Source of the DNA: Alteromonas sp. CI.11.F.A3
GTDB lineage: Bacteria; Pseudomonadota; Gammaproteobacteria; Enterobacterales; Alteromonadaceae
NCBI RefSeq assembly: GCF_032925565.1
Contig: NZ_CP136708.1
Coordinates: 868,001 to 932,000, forward strand
Reading direction: 5' to 3'
DNA: 64,000 bases
Positions 8,964 through 18,203 of the stretch are shown here, piece after piece. The notes below the pieces were generated by a model. It had not been told where the DNA came from and ran no database searches. It saw only the letters and a program-made list of their open reading frames with translations. A program made the position numbers and the translations under genes. Each line of letters opens with the position of its first letter. Position 1 is the stretch's first letter.

Positions 8964-8965
8964 TA

Positions 8966-11239
8966 ATGATAAAACCTTACTTCTTACTAATGTTTAGCTT
9001 GTTTTTCTCTGCAAGCATTATGGCTGAAACACAAACATTTCGACTGAGTGATTTTTATGCTGGTGACAGTATTGCGCGCTTAGAAGGGAAGTCTAGTAGC
9101 GTAGATATCGCAATACCGCTAAGTGCCATTAGTGACATATCAAAAGCGTCTCTTAAATTAGAAATTGTGAGTTCACAAGCGCTAATTGAGAAACGTTCAC
9201 AAATGTATGTGCGATTTAACAATGCCACTATTGGGCAGATAGCCTATGCCCCAAATCAACCCAATATTATCTCTACAATTGATATTCCTTCTCAGCTTTG
9301 GCGAGAAGGCTTTAACAATTTAACGTTGGCGGCCAGCCACCAATACGCGATGCAATGCGTCAATGGTAACTCGCCGGAATTATGGAGCGAGGTGAACCTT
9401 TACACTTCTTCGCTCACAGTCGACGCCGATATAGATGTAGATGATTTTGGCATTAAAGATTTATCCGGATTCTTTAGTGCAGGCATTGGCGGGCAGCGTA
9501 GTGTTCAGTTACTCAGTGCTGAAGATGCTGATAGCGGTATTATTGAAAATACGTTGCCACTAGTAGCGCAAGCGCTGGCACTCAGAAACCAATATCAACC
9601 TCTTGGTGTCATGCATACGCACATTCCACAAGGATATGTTTTACCTAAAGTGATTCAAGAAGAAGAGGGATTTTGGAGTGAAAATAGAATAGATGCATAT
9701 GAAAAAACAGCGTGGTATTTAGATGAAACCAAGACGCGAGAGATTCATGTTCTGGTAGGGAATAAGCAAGCATTGTCGCCAGTACTATCTGACGCGATGG
9801 TAAATGAAATTAACGGCCCTTTTCTAAAAGTGCAACGCACCGAAGCGTTTGTCGCTGCTGATAAAACCTGGGTACCAGCAGCGTATCGGCTTATTGTCAG
9901 CGGAAATAATAATGATGAGGTTTTAGACGCAGCGAAAGCTTTGTCGGTAATGGATGATGTATTAAACCCTGGTGCTCGCACTATTGTTCGTTCTCAAACG
10001 CAAATGGACGCAATAGGGTTACAACAAACTGCTGCATTGCAACCTGGTGAAAGTTACACCTTCAGCGATTTAGGGGTATCTAGCGATCAGTTTGTTGATG
10101 AAGGGCGCTTTGAGAAAAATGTCACAATGAAGCTACCTGCTGATTTCTTTGTACCGGAAAATGCCAGCGTAGCGTTTCTTCTCGATTTCGGTTATGGGGC
10201 GGGCATTGGCCCGGGCTCTTCAATGAACGTTAGTGTGAATGGCGAACTCGTTCATGGCTTGTACCTTGGCGACGTGAATGGTGAATCTTTTAGAGATTAT
10301 CAACTGAAGATCCCTGCACGATTTTTTAAAGGCGGAACGAACAACGTCAGTTTTATCATTACTATGCGCCCGCCTGTTTCTGGGCTCGCGTGTAACGATG
10401 TGCAAGGCTCTCATCTGTTGTTCCAATTTAACAACAGCTCTAGCATACAACTTCCCCAAGCAGGTCATGTAGCCGTGCAGCCTGATTTGGGCTTATTTGG
10501 TGATACGGGGTATCCGTTAGCACGCTTTAATTCAGCGCCTAAAAGCCAAATATTTATACCATCTAACGACTATTTAGACAGTGCACTGACCCTTGCTGGC
10601 AAGCTTGCTCAAGTTGCAAAAATTCCCCTGCTGAATCTTTCAATCACTAAAGATGCCAGTGAAGGTGAAGGCTCATTAATTGTATTAGGAAGCCCAGAAA
10701 CACTAAACAACCTTGAACAAGATAGTTTTGTTACTGCCATTGGAAATACTAAGCGTTGGCCCTACCGCGCACAAAATATGTTGTACAACCGTGTGAGGGA
10801 TTTCAGCAACGATAAATCCTACCGCCAAATGCTTACCGAAGGCACTACAGTGCAGGAAAGTGACTTGGGCGACAATGCGGTGTTTGTGGCACAGCGTCAC
10901 CCCAATGGCACAAATTCCGACACCCTGTTTTTATTGGTTGCACAAACACCTGAAAAATTGGCCGCCAGAGTGGATGATTTGATTAGTTTGTCTTTGTGGG
11001 GACAAATGGCTGGCGACTTCTTCGTTTGGAATGATAACGAATCACCATTGCTGGTTATGCAGGTTAACGATAAATATGAAATGGGTGAGCCGGACGATGT
11101 TTTGCTTACCCTTCGCTTGTGGTTGTCTAACAATCCTTGGTATTGGTTAGTCACCTTCATGGTACTAGTATTCTTCGTCAGCTTATTCATTTACTTGTTG
11201 CTACGACGCCGCAATAAAAGAGCACAAGATTCATGGTAG
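8966..11239 (+). CDS. bcsB: Cellulose synthase periplasmic subunit
   Basis: 757 residues from ATG 8966, chosen for its GAAGGAA ribosome site and its signal peptide (FLLMFSLFFSASIMA). An in-frame extension from 8801 lies inside bcsA and is not real. The body has the repeated carbohydrate-binding and flavodoxin-like domains of BcsB, and the C-terminus has the TM anchor (WYWLVTFMVLVFFVSLFIYL) followed by RRRNKR, which packs against BcsA. BcsB is needed for BcsA activity and guides the glucan through the periplasm. The usual family size is 750-800. It overlaps the longest possible bcsZ frame by 7 bases. Confidence 0.94.
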   Translation: MIKPYFLLMFSLFFSASIMAETQTFRLSDFYAGDSIARLEGKSSSVDIAIPLSAISDISKASLKLEIVSSQALIEKRSQMYVRFNNATIGQIAYAPNQPNIISTIDIPSQLWREGFNNLTLAASHQYAMQCVNGNSPELWSEVNLYTSSLTVDADIDVDDFGIKDLSGFFSAGIGGQRSVQLLSAEDADSGIIENTLPLVAQALALRNQYQPLGVMHTHIPQGYVLPKVIQEEEGFWSENRIDAYEKTAWYLDETKTREIHVLVGNKQALSPVLSDAMVNEINGPFLKVQRTEAFVAADKTWVPAAYRLIVSGNNNDEVLDAAKALSVMDDVLNPGARTIVRSQTQMDAIGLQQTAALQPGESYTFSDLGVSSDQFVDEGRFEKNVTMKLPADFFVPENASVAFLLDFGYGAGIGPGSSMNVSVNGELVHGLYLGDVNGESFRDYQLKIPARFFKGGTNNVSFIITMRPPVSGLACNDVQGSHLLFQFNNSSSIQLPQAGHVAVQPDLGLFGDTGYPLARFNSAPKSQIFIPSNDYLDSALTLAGKLAQVAKIPLLNLSITKDASEGEGSLIVLGSPETLNNLEQDSFVTAIGNTKRWPYRAQNMLYNRVRDFSNDKSYRQMLTEGTTVQESDLGDNAVFVAQRHPNGTNSDTLFLLVAQTPEKLAARVDDLISLSLWGQMAGDFFVWNDNESPLLVMQVNDKYEMGEPDDVLLTLRLWLSNNPWYWLVTFMVLVFFVSLFIYLLLRRRNKRAQDSW

Positions 11240-11253
11240 AGGGTAGCAGGGGC

Positions 11254-12291
11254 ATGCGGTTCATTCGACTCGTCGGCCTGTTTGGGCTGCTAGGTATTTT
11301 GGTGTCATGTAGCAACCCTAAAGAGCATGAAATACAAGAAGCATTTCAAGCTTATAACGCCTTGTTTATCGACAATGGCCGTGTCATCGATACGGGTAAT
11401 GGCGATGTATCTCATAGTGAGGGGCAAGGTTATGGTTTGTTGTTCGCCGTTGCTGCAAGCGATAGAGCAGCGTTTGATGGTATATGGACGTGGACTCACA
11501 CTGTACTTCAGCGAGACGATAAGCTATTTCATTGGCGCTATCGTCCCTGTGAAAGTAAAAATAAGCAATGTATAGACGACCCTAACAACGCCTCAGATGG
11601 CGACATACTTATTGCTTGGGCACTATTGCGTGCAGCTGATAAGTGGGGAGACAAAAGCTATCGGCGTGATGCTCAAGCCATCATAACGGCAATAGAAGAA
11701 AAGCTGTTTATTGAAACCGAAGAGTACCTAGTGCTGTTGCCGGGAGAATTCGGTTTTAACAGTGATAAGAATAGTGATGAGGGCATGCAAGTCAATTTGT
11801 CTTATTGGGTGTTTCCTGCCATTGACGCGATTGCAGAGGTTTCGTCTAAGCCGCTTCGCTGGAAAGCATTACACAGTAGTGGTACTGCGTTTATTTACAA
11901 AGCGCGCTTTTCTGAACACAAACTGCCGCCCGACTGGTTAAGAGTGAACGAAGGTGAGTTGTCTTTAACCAATACGGTGTCTCAGGAATACGGTTTTAAT
12001 GCCTGTCGTATACCCCTTCACCTTGCGTGGGCAGGTATTGATGATGCGGCATTTTATTCTGATTTTAAACGCTGGTGGGATATAGAAAGCACACCGGCTA
12101 CGGTCAATTTAATCACAAACGACACGGCTGAATATTCGATGACACCAGGGATGAAAGCGGTTGAGTCTGCGGTAAAACATATTATTGATGATAGCCCACT
12201 GTCACTTCCATCGATTGACAGAAATATGGATTATTATTCAGCGAGTTTAACCTTGCTTTCTATGATTGCTGTTATGGATGCCAAGTCTTAA
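11254..12291 (+). CDS. bcsZ: Cellulose-operon endoglucanase (GH8), probable lipoprotein
   Basis: About 345 residues. The GH8 signature SHSEGQGYGL holds the catalytic acid Glu56 (from the chosen start), and SDGDILIAWAL follows, as in BcsZ. It hydrolyses beta-1,4-glucan and trims or releases chains during export. The signal sequence ends in LVSC, a plausible lipobox with Cys19 and Ser at +2, which suggests an outer-membrane lipoprotein; well-studied BcsZ is soluble periplasmic, so this would be a variant. ATG 11233, overlapping bcsB by 7 bases, is an alternative start adding seven polar residues. The stop overlaps the bcsC start (TAATG), indicating coupled translation. Confidence 0.9.
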   Translation: MRFIRLVGLFGLLGILVSCSNPKEHEIQEAFQAYNALFIDNGRVIDTGNGDVSHSEGQGYGLLFAVAASDRAAFDGIWTWTHTVLQRDDKLFHWRYRPCESKNKQCIDDPNNASDGDILIAWALLRAADKWGDKSYRRDAQAIITAIEEKLFIETEEYLVLLPGEFGFNSDKNSDEGMQVNLSYWVFPAIDAIAEVSSKPLRWKALHSSGTAFIYKARFSEHKLPPDWLRVNEGELSLTNTVSQEYGFNACRIPLHLAWAGIDDAAFYSDFKRWWDIESTPATVNLITNDTAEYSMTPGMKAVESAVKHIIDDSPLSLPSIDRNMDYYSASLTLLSMIAVMDAKS

Positions 12292-14801
12292 TGCCTTCAC
12301 TACTTTATTGCGAAAAGCGCCCATCAAAACTTTTTTTAGCCATGTTGTCGGCCAGTATGGTAGGCACGATGTTAGGCGGCGCCCAAGTCAGCGCTCAAGT
12401 CTCAACTACGTATAAAGAGCAACAAGATAGACAAGGACAAGTAACGCAATATGGCAAACCTGATGTTACTGGGTTGTGGTATCACATTAATCAAAAACAG
12501 ACACAACTAGCAAACCAAGAATTAGGCCGGCTTAAAAGCGCGTTTCCGCAATGGATAGTACCTAGCGACATTGAAACGGCATTGTATCAATTGAACAACC
12601 CTTCCAAGCCCTCTGATGTTGTTACAAATCAGGCTGCTTCGAATCCGGGGTCATCAAAAACGCCATCGAAAAACAAGGTGGCGAAAGACGCACCACTGCA
12701 AAAATTTGCACAAAAAACCTCCGCGCAACGTGCATTCATTAGCGCAGGTGAGTTTACGCAGTTATCAACGTTAGCTAACAACCTAGCCCGTTACGATTAT
12801 CACATGTTATTGGGGTGGACTGCCCTAGACAAAGGCTTGCTAAGCGATGCTCAGCATCATTTTGAGCGTGCTGAAGCTTTATATGAAACTGCAGTGCAGA
12901 AAAAAGGCGTAGTTGATGGCAAGCGTGCCATTGTGAATGCGCGTATTCAAAGTGCTCTTGGCAACAGCGCTAGCAACGTAAACTTAAAAGACAGCATAGC
13001 CAGAGAAAGCACGGCGCAACTCAAGTCGATGTTGTTGGGTGCCAATGGCCAGCAGGTGAGTGAAACGCTACTGGGCGAAGCCTGGAAGCGTTATGACGCC
13101 GAACGCTATCAAGGGGCTTATGTGTTATTTGTACTGTTAGATAATCATGAAGGCGTGTGGCTGAGTCTGCGGGGGCAGGGGGAGAATGCAAAGGCGGGGG
13201 CTTATGCGTGTGAACAAGCAAGCTCGCAAAAATTCCTCACTCGCTGCGCTGATTTTTTAGCATCCGAGCAGGCCGAATATTACAACAACGGGCAATTCCA
13301 GCGTAGTGTAGATGCTGGATTAGCGTTGCGAGATATTCGGCGTTTAAGCCCTGATGAACAAGCGCTGTTGGGCTGGAGTGCGTCACAAGCAAGCACGAGT
13401 CTTACCGATGAAAATGCTCAAATTGCCAGAGATGCTTTTTCCGCTACTCTTGCATCACAACGTACTGCAGGTGAGGCAAGTAACATCGATATCGCCAATG
13501 CGCTTATAGGGTTAGAAAATGCCGAGGGGCGTGCTGCATTAGCTAAAAAATACCCTTCGGTTGCACATATTTTGCAGCAACAAAACGCGGCGAGTGCATG
13601 GCCAAGAAAGCAATTTATCTTATCGTATAATCTTGAAGATGCTAGAGCGACAACAGCGCAAACTAAAGATGCACATACTGTGGTTGCAGGCTTAACTACT
13701 CGGTCTCGAAGTGGTGATGAGGGACTGGGTAATTTTGATGTGTTCACGAGTTATATTGGTGTTGGCGGTATGGTAGACAGTTGGCAATGGCAGGTGGCAC
13801 TCGATTATCAACAGTTGTATAGCGGTAAGCCTGTAACGAACAGTTGGTTTGCCGATGGGCAAGCTTCAGATGACTTTGCGGGCATTGCTGGTTTTGAAGA
13901 TAAAGGGCTGCGGGCAGAAATCACGTATCAACAAACTGCTTTCAATTTTTACGCTAACCTAGAGTATGAATTATTTGACCAGCCTGTGGACGCAGAGCTA
14001 ACAGGGCAACTTTCTGCAACGTGGTTTTTACCTGAAGTCACGTTGGCGACAACGCTATTTCATTTACCTAAAACCGATAGTCTATTAAGTCAGGCCGGTA
14101 CCTTTAATAGCGAACAAACCGAACGGTGGGGTTATGTTATTGCTGACGGTATTTCGGTGCTAGCTGCACACAGCTTCAAACCACAGTGGTCGGTTGCGGG
14201 GACATTAACGTGGGCAAGTTTAAGTGGCGATGGGGTTGCCGATAATAAATATTTATCCCTTCGTACGGATGTGAACTATAACCTTGCGCCACAAATATCG
14301 ACTACGTTGGATTACTGGCGCGTAGGGCCTTTTTTCAGTTATTTAGGGTACGATGAAAATCTAAGCGGTTTTACTTACGGGCATGGTGGGTATTTCAGCC
14401 CAAATTATATGCTAAGTATTGGCGGGTATTCTGAACTGCTGACGATGGAAGCGCACCGTTGGCAATTTAAATTGAGTACCTCATTAGGACTGTCTAGATT
14501 AGCAGAGCCTAGCGATCCTAGGTTTCCACTATTAACGGCTAATGATACGAGCAATTCGCTATCAAGCTTAAACCTGCCTTATAGTCGTAGCACGGGCTTA
14601 AGCGGTAATATGATGTTTGAAGGCCAATATAGATTATCTGATGAATGGATAGTAGCGGGGTACGTAGGTAAAGCCTTTGCGGTGGAATATCAGGCCTTTG
14701 AGGCAGGGATACAAATACGTTGGCGACCAGGAAAAGGCGAAGGCGTAACCAGTGACGAGCTAATGCGCTCGTCACCGCGGTTATCAGGCTTTGCGCTTTA
14801 G
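12291..14801 (+). CDS. bcsC: Cellulose export outer-membrane protein, short form
   Basis: 836 residues: a signal region (MLSASMVGTMLGGAQVSAQ), a helical TPR-like periplasmic part to about residue 440 (for example HMLLGWTALDKGLLSDAQHH) and a C-terminal beta-barrel of the BCSC_C type ending in Phe-Ala-Leu. It forms the outer-membrane pore for the glucan. Typical enterobacterial BcsC is above 1100 residues, so this has fewer TPRs; a low-complexity Ser/Lys/Pro linker (about 100-140) replaces part of them. It starts within the bcsZ stop. Its last 18 bases overlap the end of the opposite-strand choice-of-anchor A gene, so no terminator separates the two. Confidence 0.9.
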   Translation: MPSLLYCEKRPSKLFLAMLSASMVGTMLGGAQVSAQVSTTYKEQQDRQGQVTQYGKPDVTGLWYHINQKQTQLANQELGRLKSAFPQWIVPSDIETALYQLNNPSKPSDVVTNQAASNPGSSKTPSKNKVAKDAPLQKFAQKTSAQRAFISAGEFTQLSTLANNLARYDYHMLLGWTALDKGLLSDAQHHFERAEALYETAVQKKGVVDGKRAIVNARIQSALGNSASNVNLKDSIARESTAQLKSMLLGANGQQVSETLLGEAWKRYDAERYQGAYVLFVLLDNHEGVWLSLRGQGENAKAGAYACEQASSQKFLTRCADFLASEQAEYYNNGQFQRSVDAGLALRDIRRLSPDEQALLGWSASQASTSLTDENAQIARDAFSATLASQRTAGEASNIDIANALIGLENAEGRAALAKKYPSVAHILQQQNAASAWPRKQFILSYNLEDARATTAQTKDAHTVVAGLTTRSRSGDEGLGNFDVFTSYIGVGGMVDSWQWQVALDYQQLYSGKPVTNSWFADGQASDDFAGIAGFEDKGLRAEITYQQTAFNFYANLEYELFDQPVDAELTGQLSATWFLPEVTLATTLFHLPKTDSLLSQAGTFNSEQTERWGYVIADGISVLAAHSFKPQWSVAGTLTWASLSGDGVADNKYLSLRTDVNYNLAPQISTTLDYWRVGPFFSYLGYDENLSGFTYGHGGYFSPNYMLSIGGYSELLTMEAHRWQFKLSTSLGLSRLAEPSDPRFPLLTANDTSNSLSSLNLPYSRSTGLSGNMMFEGQYRLSDEWIVAGYVGKAFAVEYQAFEAGIQIRWRPGKGEGVTSDELMRSSPRLSGFAL

Positions 14802-16136
14802 TTTATTACGAATAAACACTACCGCTAATGCAGGAAGCATAAGAAGTATTGAGCCCGGCGCAGATACCTGCGTTACGCCGAAACTATAATTATTGACTTG
14901 CCCAGTGGGCGCTAAATATTCAACGCCATTATCATTGGTTAGGTAAACTTCTGGGGTAAACACGCTACTCGCGATGAGATTCCCATCAATATGGCCGTTG
15001 TAGAAAGCAATATCGGCATAAGGCGCTAGTATACTTCCCTTGACCCCAATTGACTGAATAGTCACGCTGGTGGCCTCTACAAAGTTAAATAGAATATTAT
15101 TGGTGTAGGTGCCGTCGTGACGATAATCTGCATTTTGGTCGTTATCTTGATACTGCCCAGCAAACGCAGTGTTGAAAAAGCCGGTATTAAACAAATCGAC
15201 CGCATCACCCGTTACGTTGATGATGTTGTAGCTAGTGGTTGAGAAGTCGTAAGTAATACTTTTGTTCGCCACAGATAACCAATCGGCATCGATGTCGTAA
15301 ATATTGATACTGTCGTCACCAGAGAACACGATACCATCTACGTCACTGCTATCTGCACAGCTTGTATCACCTTGGCAATAAAAGGTGGTACTGCCGTTTG
15401 CTGTCATGTCAGCGAATTCTAACGACTGTGCTTTGATTTCAGATTCTATAGCGTCAAAGTCGATATTATCTATCGCCGAAGATGTGACAGTGTCTGCAAT
15501 GATGCCGTCACTGGCTGTAGAGTTCATATCTATGACAACCGTGCCGCCAGCAGTAATGCTGCCATTGGTAACTTCAGAGCTAACGAGAGCAACACTGTCA
15601 ACTGCACTAATATCACCATTTTCTACGCTAGTATTAGTTAGCTGTACACTGCCCGCATTAATATCGCCGTCACTGATTTGTGCATTAGTTGAGGTAAAAA
15701 CACCCCCCACATTAACATCGCCGCTTAAAACCGTACTTTCGGTAATAGTGGCGTTGTCAGCTGCATTAACGGCGCCTTCAAATTCAACATTGTTAGCCAC
15801 AATATTGCCACTAACGGTGGTTTGGCCGTTACGAATTTTTCCGTTTATGTAGACGATATCGCCACCCACAAACAATGAGCTTGTGGTTAAATCTGGGGAA
15901 AGTTGTAGGCCTACATCAAAATCGTTCACGACTAGGCTACCGCCAACAGCAAGGCTACCCTCTACATCGGAGTAGTAACCGGTATAGTCTTCGAAGATGA
16001 ACGCATTGTAGTCGAATGCTTCGCTCAAGGTAATTTGAGCGGCATGACCAATACCTTGTGCACTAAGTGCCAAGGTTAGCGCGCCAAGGGAACTGGCGAG
16101 TTTCGTTGAGATTGAGTGTTTACGTATCGTTGACAT
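14784..16136 (-). CDS. Secreted choice-of-anchor A family protein with PEP-CTERM-like tail
   Basis: 450 residues from ATG 16136 (GGAG six bases upstream); ATG 16160 is a weaker alternative. A signal peptide (SSLGALTLALSAQGIGHAAQ) precedes the choice-of-anchor A domain, which begins AFDYNAFIFEDYTGYYSDVEG and LAVGGSLVV. A repetitive central region follows, with many short Asn/Asp/Ser/Thr/Val units (DGDINAGSVQ, NGDISAVDSV, NGSITAGGTV) suggesting a beta-solenoid. The C-terminus, VSAPGSILLMLPALAVVF then RNKLKRK, is a variant of the PEP-CTERM exosortase sorting tail. It probably works outside the cell as a matrix or adhesion protein. It is convergent with bcsC and overlaps it by 18 bases. The family is well supported; the anchor mode is inferred. 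Confidence 0.85.
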   Translation of the reverse strand: MSTIRKHSISTKLASSLGALTLALSAQGIGHAAQITLSEAFDYNAFIFEDYTGYYSDVEGSLAVGGSLVVNDFDVGLQLSPDLTTSSLFVGGDIVYINGKIRNGQTTVSGNIVANNVEFEGAVNAADNATITESTVLSGDVNVGGVFTSTNAQISDGDINAGSVQLTNTSVENGDISAVDSVALVSSEVTNGSITAGGTVVIDMNSTASDGIIADTVTSSAIDNIDFDAIESEIKAQSLEFADMTANGSTTFYCQGDTSCADSSDVDGIVFSGDDSINIYDIDADWLSVANKSITYDFSTTSYNIINVTGDAVDLFNTGFFNTAFAGQYQDNDQNADYRHDGTYTNNILFNFVEATSVTIQSIGVKGSILAPYADIAFYNGHIDGNLIASSVFTPEVYLTNDNGVEYLAPTGQVNNYSFGVTQVSAPGSILLMLPALAVVFIRNKLKRKA

Positions 16137-16264
16137 ATTTTGCTCCAGTGAAATCAGCAACTGGAATCAATTTTCAACATGGATTACCAGGCACACCGAA
16201 TGGTACGATCAGAACAAAATGTGCGCATCACCACAAGAGATACTTTCGTATAGGTATAGATACG

Positions 16265-16292
16265 AAAAAGCCGCCCTTGAGGCGGCTTTTTT
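16265..16292 (-). terminator. Rho-independent terminator after exbD
   Basis: AAAAAGCCGCC (16265-16275), a 5-base loop, then GGCGGCTTTTT (16281-16291). It directly follows the minus-strand exbD stop and could act in both directions. Confidence 0.9.
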
Positions 16293-16307
16293 AAACTTTC
16301 GAAAGAA

Positions 16308-16715
16308 CTAGCCTTTCTTAACCAGTACCGAAACTTTAGCGATACCAGCTACTTTAACCTGGTTCATTACTTCTACCACTGTACCGTGTTCAGTATCTTC
16401 ATCAGCTTGAATAGCTGCTGAGTCAGTGTTGTTTTCCGCTAAAAATGTTTGTGTGTTTGCTACAACACGGCGGATATCAACTTCACGGCCACCCATCATA
16501 ATAGTGCCGTCGGCATCTATACGGATAGACAATGCTTTAGAAGGCTGATCATTTTTAGCCTGATTGTCTTCTGGGCGGTTAGTATCTAACCCTTTTTCTT
16601 TCACGAACGAGGTCGTTACGATGAAGAAAATCAACATGATGAACACGATGTCCAACATGGGGGTCATATCAATCTGAGCCTCGTCTTCGGCCGAGGTATG
16701 CTTTTTTCTTTTCAT
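16308..16715 (-). CDS. exbD: ExbD/TolR-type proton channel subunit
   Basis: 135 residues: a short cytosolic N-terminus (KRKKHTSAEDEAQIDMTPM), one TM helix with the conserved protonatable Asp22 (LDIVFIMLIFFIVTTSF) and a periplasmic domain. It belongs to the ExbB-ExbD energiser that drives TonB with the proton gradient; TolR is the alternative. The N-terminal IDMTPMLDIVF form is that of the ExbD2 group seen in marine bacteria. No exbB or tonB gene lies beside it here, which is unusual because these genes are normally clustered; its partner must be outside the window. A terminator follows directly. Confidence 0.85.
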   Translation of the reverse strand: MKRKKHTSAEDEAQIDMTPMLDIVFIMLIFFIVTTSFVKEKGLDTNRPEDNQAKNDQPSKALSIRIDADGTIMMGGREVDIRRVVANTQTFLAENNTDSAAIQADEDTEHGTVVEVMNQVKVAGIAKVSVLVKKG

Positions 16716-16855
16716 CTCGTCTTCTTTTTTCTGTTACGTTCGAGCGCATTAGTATACTGCCTGTAACAAAAATAAACAGGGTTTTGTACAAAACAGCGTG
16801 CTCGTTAACACTTGTTGCTGAAAAATTGCTCAGTTTCCATCGTAAAACAACAAAC

Positions 16856-17641
16856 TTAAGATTGTTTGTGGGAAATGGCGACGCCTAATTGGTAAAAATA
16901 CAACATCAACGACTCATTGAGCGCTATACGCAAATTACCATGAGGATAAATGCCAAGTCTAGCCTCTGTTGATCTTTTTGTGCCTTGAACCAAGAAAGCG
17001 TTTTTGATCAAATGGTCTTGAATGCAGGCCTCAAAGGCTCTGGCGGCCATTTCTTGTGGCATTGCGTAATAATAGATTTTTAATGCGCGATCCGCTTCTA
17101 CAGATCGTACAAAATAATCGTTAGGCCGATTATTGTTGTCTAAAAACAACGAAGAGAAGCATTTACTCAGTTTTTCATTAAGTGGGTGGGGGTTAAGTTG
17201 AGCATTATCTAACCAAGCTTGCGAGGCAAAACTGCCTACACCTACATCGGCAAACATTTTGGGTGCGATATAATGATCAAACGCATGAAACCACTCATGG
17301 GCTAATGCCCCTGCGCCGGCATTCTTGGCTAATGCGAGTTGTCTTCGTGCACTATTATAATGGGCACTAGCGCCTTTTTGACCGCCACTGCCAAAAGCCA
17401 ACGACAATGTGCCGTTTAAAGACAGCACTTGTTCGTTAACATTTAAAATGGTGGCCAGATCATACAAGGCGTCGAAGAATAGATTCGCCGCTATTTGCTG
17501 TTCATCAGCCGTTACCCATTTTCCAATGGTGATACTCGAAAAGTTAAACAGTTTGCGAATATCTTGAAAAGTGACATCGGCACCATCTCTATGGCTAGGG
17601 CCATTACGATAGAAGTCTTGATGTATGCGCCCTTGGGTCAC
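16856..17641 (-). CDS. CLCA_X-type protein with HEWFH zincin-like motif
   Basis: 261 residues, no signal peptide. The centre reads GSGGQKGASAHYNSARRQLALAKNAGAGALAHEWFHAFDHY; HEWFH (115-119) fits HExxH, the zinc-peptidase helix, with a further His at 123. The pattern GxGxxxxAxHY...GAGALAHEWxHAxD matches the CLCA_X group and recalls the LPD1 domain of phage and plasmid polyvalent proteins. The role is unknown; peptidase activity is only suggested by the motif. GTG is the start, 2 bases after the fldB stop, with no separate ribosome site, so translation is probably coupled to the flavodoxin gene. Confidence 0.72.
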   Translation of the reverse strand: MTQGRIHQDFYRNGPSHRDGADVTFQDIRKLFNFSSITIGKWVTADEQQIAANLFFDALYDLATILNVNEQVLSLNGTLSLAFGSGGQKGASAHYNSARRQLALAKNAGAGALAHEWFHAFDHYIAPKMFADVGVGSFASQAWLDNAQLNPHPLNEKLSKCFSSLFLDNNNRPNDYFVRSVEADRALKIYYYAMPQEMAARAFEACIQDHLIKNAFLVQGTKRSTEARLGIYPHGNLRIALNESLMLYFYQLGVAISHKQS

Positions 17642-17643
17642 AG

Positions 17644-18183
17644 CTAACCCGCTAACGATATAAGCAGTTGTTCACACCATGCAGCAATACGCTCATCTGA
17701 TTTGTCGTATTGGTTTTCGTCGTCTAACGAAAGCCCTAAAAACTGTGACTTGTCTTCGGTCAATGCTTTAGATGCGGTGAACTCATAGCCCTCGTTGGGC
17801 CAATAACCAATGATAGTGCAGTTGGATGGGGCGATAGCGTCGTGCAGCATGCCCAAGGCGTCTTGAAACCAATCAGCATAACCAAGTTGGTCGCCCATGC
17901 CATACAAAGCCACGGTTTTACCTTCCAAATTAAGCTGGTGGGCTTCTTCCCAGTGAGACTCCCAGTCTTCTTGCAGTTCACCGAAGTCCCAAGTAGAAAT
18001 ACCAAAGATAATAATGTCGTAGTCGGCGGTTCTAGCCAAACTCACATCTTTAATGTTGTGAACATCTACAATGTCTTCGTCGAATAAGCTGTTCAATTGT
18101 GCCTGAATTTTTTCCGCTGCCATTTCCGTATAACAGGTTGTTGAACCGTAGAACAAGCCAATCGACAGCGCATTATCACTCAT
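17644..18183 (-). CDS. fldB: Flavodoxin 2 (FldB type)
   Basis: 179 residues, a long-chain flavodoxin. The FMN phosphate loop is [29 protein letters not shown] and [18 protein letters not shown] are the FMN-ring loop and long-chain insertion, and [14 protein letters not shown] is the C-terminal helix. These match enterobacterial FldB closely. It is a small cytoplasmic electron carrier, known elsewhere to respond to oxidative (SoxRS) stress; no such regulation can be seen here. GAGG lies before the ATG. It is co-transcribed with the CLCA_X gene, an arrangement that suggests a shared but unknown task. Confidence 0.9.
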   Translation of the reverse strand: MSDNALSIGLFYGSTTCYTEMAAEKIQAQLNSLFDEDIVDVHNIKDVSLARTADYDIIIFGISTWDFGELQEDWESHWEEAHQLNLEGKTVALYGMGDQLGYADWFQDALGMLHDAIAPSNCTIIGYWPNEGYEFTASKALTEDKSQFLGLSLDDENQYDKSDERIAAWCEQLLISLAG

Positions 18184-18203
18184 GAAAACCTCTTTCGTAC
18201 AAA

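Noticed and set aside
8801..8965. Upstream extension of bcsB
   Set aside because: Lies within bcsA; ATG 8966 has a GAAGGAA site and a signal peptide.
15385..15852. 155-residue plus-strand frame opposite the choice-of-anchor A gene
   Set aside because: Pure shadow: composition is the mirror of the Ser/Thr/Val repeats of the real gene and there is no ribosome site.
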